From: Pacificispira sp002696645
GTDB lineage: Bacteria; Pseudomonadota; Alphaproteobacteria; UBA8366; Aestuariispiraceae
Assembly: GCF_048892425.1 (NCBI RefSeq)
Contig: NZ_JBLZHU010000001.1
Coordinates: 248,001 to 312,000, forward strand
Reading direction: 5' to 3'
Length of the DNA stretch: 64,000 nucleotides
Position numbers and translations under genes: made by a program. The notes below the pieces were generated by a model that was given only the letters and a program-made list of their open reading frames with translations, made no database searches and was not told the origin of the DNA. Positions 18,277 to 26,599 of the stretch are shown here, piece by piece (the first letter of the stretch is position 1; each line of letters opens with the position of its first letter).

Positions 18277-19157
18277 TGCGCGGGCTCCCGGATATCAACA
18301 AGATTATTAAAAGTGCGCTGTAACAGGCGCGGAACAACTTTCAGCCGGTATTCTGCGCTACCGCGAACATCATCAACCGGATCCAATTCCGCGACCAACA
18401 ATTCCGCAGCGGCGGTGATTGCGTCGGTTTCCAGTTCGGTGCCGATCAGGGTGTCTTCAGCGGCTGCAACCCGAACCGGGCCACCGCCACATCCCCCAAC
18501 GGCAAGGCGCAGGCTGGAGACGGTGTTGTTGTCATCGAAATCAATCGTCACTGCGACGGATGCCAGGGCAAAGTCACCGGCCACACGGCACAGCTTTTCA
18601 TAGTGACCGATCGAGCTTGCAGGCATCGGGGGCAGGATGACGGCGGTGACGATTTCGCCGGGTTCCAGGGCGGTTTCGTACCAGCCCAGAAAGAATTCCT
18701 CCGCCGGGATACAGCGGCGTCCTTCCGGTCCGGCAATTTCAATTTCCGCATTTGCGGCGACCAGGGATGGCGGATAATCCGCCGCCGGGTCGGCAAAGGA
18801 AATGGATCCACCAATTGTGCCCATATTGCGCACGGGTGGGTTGGCGATTTGGGATGCCGCACAGGATACGACCTGATGCGCCGCCTTCAGGTCACTTTCA
18901 AAGGCGGTCTGGCGATGGCGGCGCATGGCGCCAATGCGAACCGACCCATCGGGTTGATGCGTGCATTGTGTCAGTTCTTCAATAGCAGAAAGGCTGACCA
19001 ACCGTGATGGTTGAACCAGCCTTGCATTCATCAGTGCGACCAATGTGGCGCCCCCTGAAATAGGGCGGGCATCTTCGCCAGCTTCCCTTAACAAGGCTAT
19101 GGCGTCTTCTACGGTCTTTGGCTTATGAAAATCTTGTTTCGTCATAGACGTCAGCAC
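18273..19157 (-). CDS. Molybdenum hydroxylase medium FAD subunit
   Basis: 294 residues from a GTG at 19157, which has AGGAAG four bases upstream but overlaps the coxG stop; the ATG at 19145 is the alternative. The FAD-binding part has ARPISGGATLVALMNARL (about 30-48) and NPPVRNMGTIGGSISFADPAAD (about 105-126), the CoxM-type FAD signature; the C-terminal domain carries VGGCGGGPVRVAAAE. Passes electrons from the iron-sulfur clusters to an acceptor. Confidence 0.93.
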   Translation of the reverse strand: MLTSMTKQDFHKPKTVEDAIALLREAGEDARPISGGATLVALMNARLVQPSRLVSLSAIEELTQCTHQPDGSVRIGAMRRHRQTAFESDLKAAHQVVSCAASQIANPPVRNMGTIGGSISFADPAADYPPSLVAANAEIEIAGPEGRRCIPAEEFFLGWYETALEPGEIVTAVILPPMPASSIGHYEKLCRVAGDFALASVAVTIDFDDNNTVSSLRLAVGGCGGGPVRVAAAEDTLIGTELETDAITAAAELLVAELDPVDDVRGSAEYRLKVVPRLLQRTFNNLVDIREPAQ

Positions 19158-19612
19158 ACTTCTTCCTGTTTTTCAGCCATGGCACGGAAGGAGTCTTCAA
19201 ATTTCGCGGCCAATTTTGTGGCGATTTTTTTCATCATGCCGGACCCATATCGACCCAATCTGCCACTGATCTCAACGGTTGAAGAATAGTGGATTTCTGT
19301 TCCCCCCTCCGGCGTGTCGGTCAGGCGCATATCGCTGATGGCCTGTACGACGCTGGCGCGGGACCCTTCCTCACCTTTTGACTCGGTCCGGACATATTCC
19401 ATTATTGTTTCTTCAATTACCTTAATGGTCATGCTGAACCGTGCCTTAATAGGCCCCACCGATACAACGACCGCTGCCTTGTAGGTGTCCGGGCCGGTTT
19501 CCTCGATGGATTCGCAGCCCGGTACACAGGTGATCATCTGCTCTGGGTCACGGATCAGAGTCCAGACCCTGGATCGCGGCGCATTGACGGTAAAAGATTG
19601 TTCAATCTGCAT
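19151..19612 (-). CDS. CoxG-like SRPBCC protein
   Basis: 153 residues of the CoxG/SRPBCC family (begins QSFTVNAPRSRVWTLIRDPEQMITCVPG). In CO dehydrogenase operons CoxG helps anchor the enzyme to the membrane; members also accompany other molybdenum hydroxylases. Placed directly upstream of the FAD subunit gene. No membrane segment, though the C terminus is amphipathic. Confidence 0.9.
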   Translation of the reverse strand: MQIEQSFTVNAPRSRVWTLIRDPEQMITCVPGCESIEETGPDTYKAAVVVSVGPIKARFSMTIKVIEETIMEYVRTESKGEEGSRASVVQAISDMRLTDTPEGGTEIHYSSTVEISGRLGRYGSGMMKKIATKLAAKFEDSFRAMAEKQEEVC

Positions 19613-19642
19613 TATCTGATCCTTTTGGGAACCGTATAGACA

Positions 19643-20725
19643 TCACACGATCTTGACGCGTTCCACAATCATCTTCGGGTCAACAATCTTACCATTTTCA
19701 ATGATGACCTTGTTATCCAAGGAGATCGTGCAATCGCGCATTGGGACATCATAATGACCGCGCGTTCTGCGATTGCCGCCCCCTTGCGTGTTGGGTCCGG
19801 TTGAAAACAGGAAATTGCCTGGGAAAGTGCGCGCCGCTGCCCGGCTACGCTCCGGCTGGTCACCATTCAGGGCCAGTCCATACCATAGCGCCTGTGGATT
19901 CAAGCCCCAGCCCAGATGCGAAACTGCAAATGGATCCATATCGTCCGGGCTTTCCTTGTTATCATCCAGCCAGTCCTGCATCAGTTTTGCATCCAGGCCG
20001 CCTTCGATCTTGCGAATAAAGCCATCCCTGATTTCCAGGCGAACCTCATCCACGACATAGCGACAGAAGGGAAGGATGATAATGTCGCCTGGTGCGAAAA
20101 CAACGGTGCCATTGGCGGACCCTTCATCCGGGAAGGTGTGGATATGACCACCGCCCCAATGATCGAAACGGCCGGGTTCGTCAGCAAAACCCCATTGCGT
20201 CATAACTGGATACTCTCCCCGGGTGAAGGTCAAATCTGTCCCGGCGGCTGACGTAACCCGAACAGATTTCGTCTTTGAATACAGGTCGTCTGCGTATTGG
20301 CAGGCTTCTTTCAATCCCGGAGGGGCAATCAGGTGTTCCAGATCATCGGGCGCATCAATGATCATCAGCACACGGGTGCCATTATCCCGCACATCCTTCA
20401 ACCAGCTGGTGAACAGCGGCACATGGAAGATCACGATAATATCGGCTGCTCTGGCTGCTTCTAATGTGCCCTTGCACTGGCCAATGGTTGGAACACCGAC
20501 CTTGGTCCAGCCGGGAATCGAATTGACACACATTTCATAGACATCTGCGCCCAATGTATCGGCAGCGGCAAAGGACGCCTGGATGTATTCGCGGCGTGTC
20601 GTCAAGTCACTGACACAACAGATCGTTTCGCCCTTTTTTACATTGGACAATTTGAATTGGCGTTCAAAGAGTGACGCCATTTTGGCTGGGTTCATTTCCT
20701 GAGGTCGGATTGAAGCAACGTGCAT
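19643..20725 (-). CDS. NicX-like 2,5-dihydroxypyridine 5,6-dioxygenase
   Basis: 360 residues from the ATG at 20725 (GAGAGA upstream). It resembles Pseudomonas NicX along its whole length: the blocks ADEPGRFDHW (181-190), SHLGWGLNP (269-277) and GNFLFSTGPNT (303-313) are characteristic. The three iron ligands of NicX appear to be present as H270, H324 and D326 (in RGHYDVP). NicX opens the ring of 2,5-dihydroxypyridine to N-formylmaleamate with O2. First structural gene after tetR; an ACCGA/TCGGT inverted repeat sits just upstream. The true substrate may be a related hydroxylated N-heterocycle. Automated annotation may call it an M29-type aminopeptidase because of shared fold. Confidence 0.82.
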   Translation of the reverse strand: MHVASIRPQEMNPAKMASLFERQFKLSNVKKGETICCVSDLTTRREYIQASFAAADTLGADVYEMCVNSIPGWTKVGVPTIGQCKGTLEAARAADIIVIFHVPLFTSWLKDVRDNGTRVLMIIDAPDDLEHLIAPPGLKEACQYADDLYSKTKSVRVTSAAGTDLTFTRGEYPVMTQWGFADEPGRFDHWGGGHIHTFPDEGSANGTVVFAPGDIIILPFCRYVVDEVRLEIRDGFIRKIEGGLDAKLMQDWLDDNKESPDDMDPFAVSHLGWGLNPQALWYGLALNGDQPERSRAAARTFPGNFLFSTGPNTQGGGNRRTRGHYDVPMRDCTISLDNKVIIENGKIVDPKMIVERVKIV

Positions 20726-20784
20726 TGGTTTCTCTCTCTTGGTTGTCGCCAACACGGGGTGGCGGGATCGTTTGAATTTCTATT

Positions 20785-20801
20785 ACCGACTATCATTCGG
20801 T
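20785..20801. promoter_or_regulatory. Candidate TetR operator before the nicX-like gene
   Basis: An inverted repeat ACCGA-(7)-TCGGT lies 60 bases upstream of the NicX-like start, in the gap to the tetR gene. ACCGA/TCGGT half-sites are common in operators of TetR-family regulators. Assigned by position and symmetry only. Confidence 0.45.
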
Positions 20802-20851
20802 TTTAATTCAGCGTCAATAATTTTTTTAAGAAATTTTCGAAAATACTCTAT

Positions 20852-21448
20852 TTAATCGGAAATTGGATCTGGATGGCTTCCCGCCAACATGGTGACCATC
20901 AGATCAACGGAGTGGTCTATCCGTTTGGACGGACCATTCAATTTATGATTCATGGCAAATCCGTCAAAGGCCATAAACAGTATATGCGCAATGCTGCCCC
21001 TTTCGCACAGGTATCGGCGTTCTTCCGGCAGGCAGGATGCGATCAGCATGGATAATTTCTGTTCGGCCCAAAACAGTAATTCACGGGAATATTTGTCTTT
21101 TGGAGAGGCGGTTGACAGCGCTTGCATCAAGTTATTTGCAAAGCAATTTTCTTCCCCCGGAATTTCATGCCACAGGGTCTTTAGAATAAACCGCAACCGT
21201 TCGCGGGGGTTTTTGATTTTCATGACATCGGCTTCCAGTTGTTCCAGCCGGGCCCGTTGCCATGGATCAAATAGGGTAAAAAGGATTTCCAGCTTAGAGG
21301 CGAAATAGACATAGATATTGGCACTGGAAACGCCCGAATGTTTCGCAATCTGAGCCATTGAGGCACCGTGATACCCGTATTCCCGAAACATTTTTCCTGC
21401 GGCATCAAGAATAGCTTGCTGAATTTCAGGCTTTTTTATCTGCGCCAT
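20852..21448 (-). CDS. TetR/AcrR-family transcriptional regulator
   Basis: 198 residues. N-terminal helix-turn-helix (about 8-55): AILDAAGKMFREYGYHGASMAQIAKHSGVSSANIYVYF, typical TetR. The C-terminal ligand domain is not assignable. It is the first gene of the minus-strand block and probably controls the molybdenum hydroxylase/NicX/ABC operon, responding to its substrate. Confidence 0.9.
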   Translation of the reverse strand: MAQIKKPEIQQAILDAAGKMFREYGYHGASMAQIAKHSGVSSANIYVYFASKLEILFTLFDPWQRARLEQLEADVMKIKNPRERLRFILKTLWHEIPGEENCFANNLMQALSTASPKDKYSRELLFWAEQKLSMLIASCLPEERRYLCERGSIAHILFMAFDGFAMNHKLNGPSKRIDHSVDLMVTMLAGSHPDPISD

Positions 21449-21632
21449 TGCGGTGCAACCCTCAAAATTGTGTCATCTAAACATCAGACAATGAAAATCC
21501 TCCCCCATCTTTCTTACCCGCCAAACGAGGGGAGATGCAATTCAAATGAGAATTGGACATGCCAAAGCGGGAGGTAAATCACGTTACCTCCCGCAGCACG
21601 GTTTTCGATGAAGGCCTGCTTCTTATTGGTTC

Positions 21633-21992
21633 TCAGGCGGGCAGGTGACCGATTGGCGCTTGCATCAGGCCAATACGCTTTGATGTATCGTGAACAAGAA
21701 ACGGAACCACTAGCTTCCAGATCACCACTAAAAGCAGAACCACAGCAATTGGGCTGAGGGTCGCAACAGTTAGAGTGGCGCTAACAGTTTCAGCAGAAAA
21801 CGCTGCTGTTACGAAATACAGAAGGGCAAAAGACAGAATCACTGTGATCGCAAAGGCGACAAGTGAGAGTTGGATGCTGATATCCCTGTTGGCCGGGACA
21901 CGTTCAAAAAAAGCATAGGCCAAGGGCAGCATAAGGGCAGCAAAACCAGTAAAACCCAACGCGATCGTGAAATCCATGAGCACCGGTGACAT
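21633..21992 (-). CDS. Small integral membrane protein, unknown
   Basis: 119 residues from MSPVLMDF. Three hydrophobic segments (about 9-29, 41-64, 77-100) and a short polar tail; no family recognised. A longer open frame upstream to 22556 is not hydrophobic and is probably non-coding. Pairs with the next small membrane gene on the same strand, 200 bases away. Confidence 0.6.
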   Translation of the reverse strand: MSPVLMDFTIALGFTGFAALMLPLAYAFFERVPANRDISIQLSLVAFAITVILSFALLYFVTAAFSAETVSATLTVATLSPIAVVLLLVVIWKLVVPFLVHDTSKRIGLMQAPIGHLPA

Positions 21993-22195
21993 GATGGTTC
22001 TTTCTAAGAAAGAGGAGGGCAGTGCGCAGACAGGCTGTGTCTTCATCGACTGCCGGATTTTATGATTCGGCAACTGTGATCGTTTGAGCAGGGGGCTAAA
22101 CAGCAGGCCAGGAATGCAAAATCTGCGCTTCTGTTTTAGAATACAGCCCGGCAAATCTGATTGAATCGCGCAAACAAGGCACAGGGTTCCAACCT

Positions 22196-22426
22196 CTAAA
22201 GCGGGTCCAACCGCTGTTCCACTCGATAGGCGGCGCCGGCCAGAAACCATATCGATGCCGCGCTGGGCAGGGCTGCGACTAGCATTGCAATATCCAGTAT
22301 CGGCACAGAAAAGGTGAAATTGTTGAAAATCGCCCAGACCAGGGCAGTGATGGTTCCAAAAACCACGATGCCAGTCAGCAGCGACGCAGCCGCTGCTGTG
22401 ACATACCAGGAAAGCTTGCCCGCCAT
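22196..22426 (-). CDS. Small two-helix membrane protein, unknown
   Basis: 77 residues from the ATG at 22426 (MAGKLSWYVT); the open frame extends to 22543 into the solitary IS end, which argues against the longer form. Two hydrophobic helices (about 9-33, 41-64). No family recognised. Codon composition agrees with the surrounding genome. Confidence 0.5.
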   Translation of the reverse strand: MAGKLSWYVTAAAASLLTGIVVFGTITALVWAIFNNFTFSVPILDIAMLVAALPSAASIWFLAGAAYRVEQRLDPL

Positions 22427-22919
22427 GATGACAGAAAACTCCAGAAGGGGTGAGGCCCGGATATCGGTTGCCCCAAATGGACTTTCCAGAGGCGGACAAG
22501 GCCCCACTGCAAATATAATTTTCTGACCTTGAATTGGGTTCACACCCTAAACACAACTCCTTTTCTGGCCTTCTGCTCTTTCAGCAGATGCGCTGCGCTT
22601 CCTTTACCTCCAGTATTATTGACTATCCGACTCCGATACATCGAACCTGAACAGTGCTTTCTTTAGAAGTTTACAGTTAGTTTGCTGGGAGCCTAGGGAA
22701 AGGACCAGGGAGACGCGAGAATCGGGATTGATTGTCTCGATGTTCCTGGCAAAGTCATTGCCCTAGTGTAAAGACGTTAACTGCGCTCTAGACTGCCCGT
22801 AAAACGTGAAGTAGTCTTTGATTACACTATATCCAAACCACCTCTTAAGGACAGGAAGTGGATTTGATAAAGCTTTTGTGAATGCCTGATATTTGGATGC
22901 ATCTAAAATGGGAAAAAAC
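22427..22919. other. Gene-free stretch with solitary IS end
   Basis: 493 bases without a supported gene. It contains the solitary IS terminus at 22526-22547 and then becomes AT-rich toward the start of the secreted hypothetical protein at 22920. Nothing else recognisable. Confidence 0.6.
22526..22547 (-). repeat. Solitary copy of the IS left end
   Basis: The 22 bases, read on the minus strand, are identical to the first 22 bases of the insertion sequence at 23408, and are followed by TA (22548-22549), the target dinucleotide of this IS group. Beyond 22 bases the similarity stops, and no partner end is visible to the left. It is a remnant or the tip of a related element, pointing toward the IS across the hypothetical gene. 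Confidence 0.8.
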
Positions 22920-23408
22920 ATGTTCAAAAAGATTCTAATTGGGATGGTTTGTTTGATGCTTTTTTCAAGTAGTGGGAGTGCGTCAGGTAAATTTTTGTTA
23001 AATGACTACAGCCTTGCAGTTGAGGAATTAAGTAGTGATGGTATTTATAAAACCTATAGTTTTTCTTACAATGGAAGCAGCATTGGTGAAATAACTTCGA
23101 TTGATCTTTCGGTTCGTAAAATACAACGTGATAAGAAAGATAATTTTTATTTTGTTTTTGCCGCCACAACGGGCGGAAGTGGTTGCTCTGAGGTTATTCT
23201 TGTTATTTCTGTGACGGATGGACAATATAACTTATCTCCAAGTATTTATTTTTGTGGTGGATTAGAAAATGCAGAATACATTGAAAATTTAGACGGATTG
23301 TATCTCGATGGAGCAGATAGATCCGATCAGAAAATTCACTACTATGTGAATAATATAGGTAAGGTGAAGGCAAGTGAGACTGAGTTTGTCGAAAACCCAT
23401 TCTTTTAG
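22920..23408 (+). CDS. Secreted hypothetical protein, AT-rich
   Basis: 162 residues from the ATG at 22920 (GGGAAAA upstream). Signal peptide MFKKILIGMVCLMLFSSSGSASG, so probably periplasmic. The mature part looks beta-rich, with two cysteines (in GSGCSE and YFCGG) that could form a disulfide. No family recognised. Strongly AT-rich, unlike its neighbours, so probably acquired. Its TAG stop is formed by the IS target TA plus the first G of the IS; without the IS the next base is also G, so the protein end is unchanged. Confidence 0.65.
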   Translation: MFKKILIGMVCLMLFSSSGSASGKFLLNDYSLAVEELSSDGIYKTYSFSYNGSSIGEITSIDLSVRKIQRDKKDNFYFVFAATTGGSGCSEVILVISVTDGQYNLSPSIYFCGGLENAEYIENLDGLYLDGADRSDQKIHYYVNNIGKVKASETEFVENPFF

Positions 23409-24241
23409 GGTGTGAACCCAATTCAAGGTATTGATGAGACTTAGCAAATCATGATTCACCTTCTGTAACACAGGAGGGAATGATAGGTCGATTTGATTTG
23501 AGTGATGAAGAGTGGGCGGTTATTGCGCCTTTATTGCCAAAAAATGTCCGTGGTCCGCGTCGGCAGGATGATCGTCGGGTTCTCAACGGGATATTCTATA
23601 TTTTGCGGACCGGTGCGCCTTGGCGGGATTTGCCAGAGCGCTATGGGCCTCGAACGACGGTCTACAATCGCTATGTGCGGTGGGGCGAACGGGGTGTCTG
23701 GAAAGGCATATTTAATGCCTTGGCCGAAGAGGTCGAGGATAGTTTCCTCTTCATTGATGCGTCCATCGTTAAAGCCCATCGCGCTGCGTCAGGCTCAAAA
23801 AGGGGGAACTGGCAGAAGGTATTGGACGCTCACGCGGCGGTCGCACAAGCAAAGTTCACGTGGCCGTAGACGCCAAGGGTCGCCCGCACAGGCTGGAGAT
23901 CACCGGCGGACACGTCCATGACAGCCAGGTCATGGATGCCTTTTTAAACTGGACGAAACCACCTCTCGCCATCGTCGCGGACAAAGCCTATGGCAGCGCC
24001 AAAATACGACGTCAAATCGCAGACGAAGGCGCATTGGCGGTGATCCCATCGAAAAGCAATGCCCAAACTCCAGTCCCCCATGACAAGAACATCTATGCCA
24101 TGCGCAACATCGTTGAGCGCTTCTTCTGCAAGATGAAGGATATGCGAAGACTGCCAACGCGGTTTGAGAAACACGGAAACAACTTCCGAAACATGTTACA
24201 TCTCTTCGCTATCAAATGCTGGATCAATTGAGTCCACACCC
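23408..24241 (+). mobile_element. IS5-family (IS427-type) insertion sequence
   Basis: 834 bases bounded by imperfect inverted repeats (23408-23425 and 24224-24241, three mismatches in 18) starting GGGTGTG and ending CACACCC, flanked by TA duplications at 23406-23407 and 24242-24243. It encodes one transposase in two frames joined by a probable -1 frameshift. Ends, target dinucleotide and two-frame organisation all fit the IS427 subgroup of IS5. It is apparently complete and sits exactly between two convergent genes. Confidence 0.92.
23480..24231 (+). CDS. IS427-type DDE transposase (two frames, -1 frameshift)
   Basis: OrfA starts at the ATG 23480 after AGGAGGGA and runs to 23869. OrfB is the -1 frame, running to 24231. 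A slippery run AAAAAGGGGG at 23797-23806 joins them: the shifted frame continues GELAEGIGRSRGGRTSKVH, the expected IS5 core. N-terminal DUF4096-type domain (FDLSDEEWAVIAPLLP), first catalytic Asp in LFIDAS, second in VADKAYGS, Glu in RNIVERFFCKMK. All catalytic residues are present, so the element may be active if the shift occurs. Confidence 0.9.
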
Positions 24242-25461
24242 TAGAACTGCGTGTAATCGATGGGCTGGTGTCGGTCCAGGGCGCGGTCAATTTTGGGAAG
24301 GGGATATTTCAACCCCGTTGCACAGTTGAACAATAGGGCCCGTTCATCACGATCCACAAGGCCGCTTGCCAGGGCTTGTTTATAGGCCGCCATCGTGGCC
24401 GCCCCTTCCGGACATAACAGCAGGCCATCTTGTTTGCCCACTTCGTCCAGAGACTCTGCAATGGCCTCGTCCTCTACAGCAATGGCAAAGCCACCGCTTT
24501 CGCGCACGGCCCGCAGGATCAGGAAGTCGCCGACGGCGATGGGGACACGAATGCCCGCCGCGTATGTATGGGCATCCTGCCACAGGGGGGCGTGCTCCTC
24601 GCCTGCCTCATAGGCTTTTACGATTGGTGCGCAGCCTGTTGCCTGAACGGCTACCATTCTGGGCTTCTTCTGGCCCAGCCAGCCAATTGCTTCCAGCTCC
24701 TGAAACGCCTTCCACATCCCAATCAGACCGGTGCCTCCGCCTGTCGGATAAAAGATAATATCGGGTACTTGCCAGCCCATTTGCTCGGCAAGTTCCAGCC
24801 CCATCGTCTTCTTGCCTTCAATTCGATAGGGTTCCTTTAACGTGGATAGGTCGAACCAGCCGACCGGGCCTTTGCCTTCGCCAACAATCTTGCCGCAATC
24901 GTTGATCAGCCCGTTGACGCGATAAACAGTCGCCCCCTGCAGTTCTATTTCAGAGACATTGACTTCCGGCGTATCGGCGGGACAGAAAACAGTGCTGCGA
25001 ATTCCGGCCTGGGTGGCATAGGCCGCCATCGCCGCCCCTGCATTTCCATTGGTTGGCATGGCCAAATGGGTCAGGCCCAATTCCTTTGCCATGGAAACCG
25101 CCAGCGCCAGGCCCCGTGCTTTAAAGGATCCGGTTGGCAGGCGTCCCTCATCCTTCACGATAATCGACGTCGCATTCAGGCGCTTTGCTGTATGGGGCAG
25201 GGGAATTAGGGGCGTCACAACCTCGCCCAGGCTGACAACATTTTCATCCCGGCGTATCGGCAGAAACTCGCGATAGCGGTAAAAGCCATCCGTGCGCTTG
25301 GCGATGTCTTCCTTGGTCACGGCTTTCGCCAGCGCATCCAGATCATAGCGAACCAGCAAGGGCCGCCCAGCTTCTGACAGGCCTTGCACCGTATCTGCCG
25401 GATAGGTTTTTCCAGTCATGGAACATTCCAGATGGGAAACGAAAGTGGGGGTGTCGGTCAT
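24241..25461 (-). CDS. Threonine-synthase-like PLP enzyme
   Basis: 406 residues. Fold-type II PLP enzyme: N-terminal short motif LECSMTGKTYPADTVQGL, PLP lysine in PTGSFKARGLAL (about 110-121), glycine-rich phosphate loop PTGGGTGLIGMW. This is the short threonine synthase class. Alphaproteobacterial housekeeping ThrC is usually the longer class, so this copy may be a specialised lyase or beta-replacement enzyme of the neighbouring pathway. Good ribosome site GGAGCTCCC. Its TAG stop includes one base of the IS; before insertion it would have been TAA. Confidence 0.82.
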   Translation of the reverse strand: MTDTPTFVSHLECSMTGKTYPADTVQGLSEAGRPLLVRYDLDALAKAVTKEDIAKRTDGFYRYREFLPIRRDENVVSLGEVVTPLIPLPHTAKRLNATSIIVKDEGRLPTGSFKARGLALAVSMAKELGLTHLAMPTNGNAGAAMAAYATQAGIRSTVFCPADTPEVNVSEIELQGATVYRVNGLINDCGKIVGEGKGPVGWFDLSTLKEPYRIEGKKTMGLELAEQMGWQVPDIIFYPTGGGTGLIGMWKAFQELEAIGWLGQKKPRMVAVQATGCAPIVKAYEAGEEHAPLWQDAHTYAAGIRVPIAVGDFLILRAVRESGGFAIAVEDEAIAESLDEVGKQDGLLLCPEGAATMAAYKQALASGLVDRDERALLFNCATGLKYPLPKIDRALDRHQPIDYTQF

Positions 25462-25559
25462 GGGAGCTCCGTTGCGATGCCAAGGGAAGGGAGTGCAGAC
25501 TTACGCCTCCTCAATTGGTCGGTCAACGCGCAAGGGAATCGTCGATTGTTCACGAAGGA

Positions 25560-26258
25560 TCAGTTGATATTCGATTGATCCAGGGTCGCCCGGGTGAATT
25601 TCTCGATGTAATTGATCAGGGTGTCGGATGCCGCTGCCGCACCGCTGGAATCGCCATTGCCAATGGCTTTGGCTACCGCCGCATGAAGGCGTGCGCATAG
25701 CGACAGGTCCAACACCTGCTTGTAGTGTTGATACCAGAATCGGCGCGACAGTCCGTGCATCAGGCCCATGGCACTGCGCGCATAGTCGTTTCTGCAGACA
25801 CGGGAGATCATGCCATTCATGCGACGATCCAGGCGCATGAACTCAACGTCATCGGCAGTGTGCGACGTTTCTTCCAGGTTCGCGGCCAATGTCAGAAAGG
25901 CGTTTTTCTCTTCCTGACTGGCACGAACAGCGCAAAGACGCGCCATCAGTCGTTCCACTTCGCGCCGAACGGCCAGCAACTCCAACTGGTTACGCACATT
26001 GATATCAGATACAAGAATGCCACGACGGGGCAGAATATTGACCAATCCTTCCCGGGCCAGCCGTTGCAGCGCCTCCCGGATCGGGGTGCGGCCAATTCCC
26101 AGTTCAAGCGACAGCGATGCTTCGGACAAAACCTCACCAGGCTCCAGGCGCAACGTCACGATTCGCTCTTCTATCTGGCGATAGGCCTGTTCTGTCAGAC
26201 TAAGGCGTGCCTCTGCCTTTACAGGTACCCCTTCTTTGCGCTCCAAACCACGATCCAT
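25560..26258 (-). CDS. GntR-family regulator, FCD (FadR) subfamily
   Basis: 232 residues. Winged helix at about 17-85: LTEQAYRQIEERIVTLRLEPGEVLSEASLSLELGIGRTPIREALQRLAREGLVNILPRRG. It is followed by an all-helical FCD ligand domain (about 95-225) with likely metal ligands D and H in FMRLDRRMN and RLHAAV. Upstream of the threonine-synthase-like gene on the same strand. The palindrome CTGATATATCAG found at 32,358 and its near copy at 27,060 is a plausible target. Confidence 0.9.
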   Translation of the reverse strand: MDRGLERKEGVPVKAEARLSLTEQAYRQIEERIVTLRLEPGEVLSEASLSLELGIGRTPIREALQRLAREGLVNILPRRGILVSDINVRNQLELLAVRREVERLMARLCAVRASQEEKNAFLTLAANLEETSHTADDVEFMRLDRRMNGMISRVCRNDYARSAMGLMHGLSRRFWYQHYKQVLDLSLCARLHAAVAKAIGNGDSSGAAAASDTLINYIEKFTRATLDQSNIN

Positions 26259-26376
26259 CTAAAACCCGTCCTGCAATCTGTGCAGTTCAATCGCGTGATC
26301 AAACTGTCGTTCGCTCAGTATTGCGGAGTCCCTGACATGCGGCAATGGAATACATCTATTCCTAGTTCCGATGAGC

Positions 26377-26565
26377 TCACTTGCGACTGGTAGGGCTGCG
26401 GCGTTTGGTTTCCGGAAAAAGCCACAGTGCAAAAATCATGAAGGCGCCCAGACCCAGCACTACCCAGGCAGGCACAACATTCCCGATATCCATTTGCCAG
26501 AAATGGGCGGTGGCTGCGACTAGCGCGACCAAGACGGTCAGTAGAATTTTAAAGGGAACTGGCAT
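26377..26565 (-). CDS. Small two-helix membrane protein
   Basis: 62 residues with two hydrophobic helices (about 5-25 and 31-50) and a basic tail RRSPTSRK. No family recognised. Shortly downstream of and same strand as the 124-residue membrane protein; AGGAGGA-like ribosome site just upstream of the ATG. Composition matches the host genome. Confidence 0.6.
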   Translation of the reverse strand: MPVPFKILLTVLVALVAATAHFWQMDIGNVVPAWVVLGLGAFMIFALWLFPETKRRSPTSRK

Positions 26566-26599
26566 GAATAATCCTCCTAATTCTTTTGCTCTGTTTCTA

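Noticed and set aside
22000..22556. Upstream extension of the 119-residue membrane protein frame
   Set aside because: The extension is Cys/Ser/Gly-rich without hydrophobic pattern, overlaps another small membrane gene in a different frame and runs into the IS tip.
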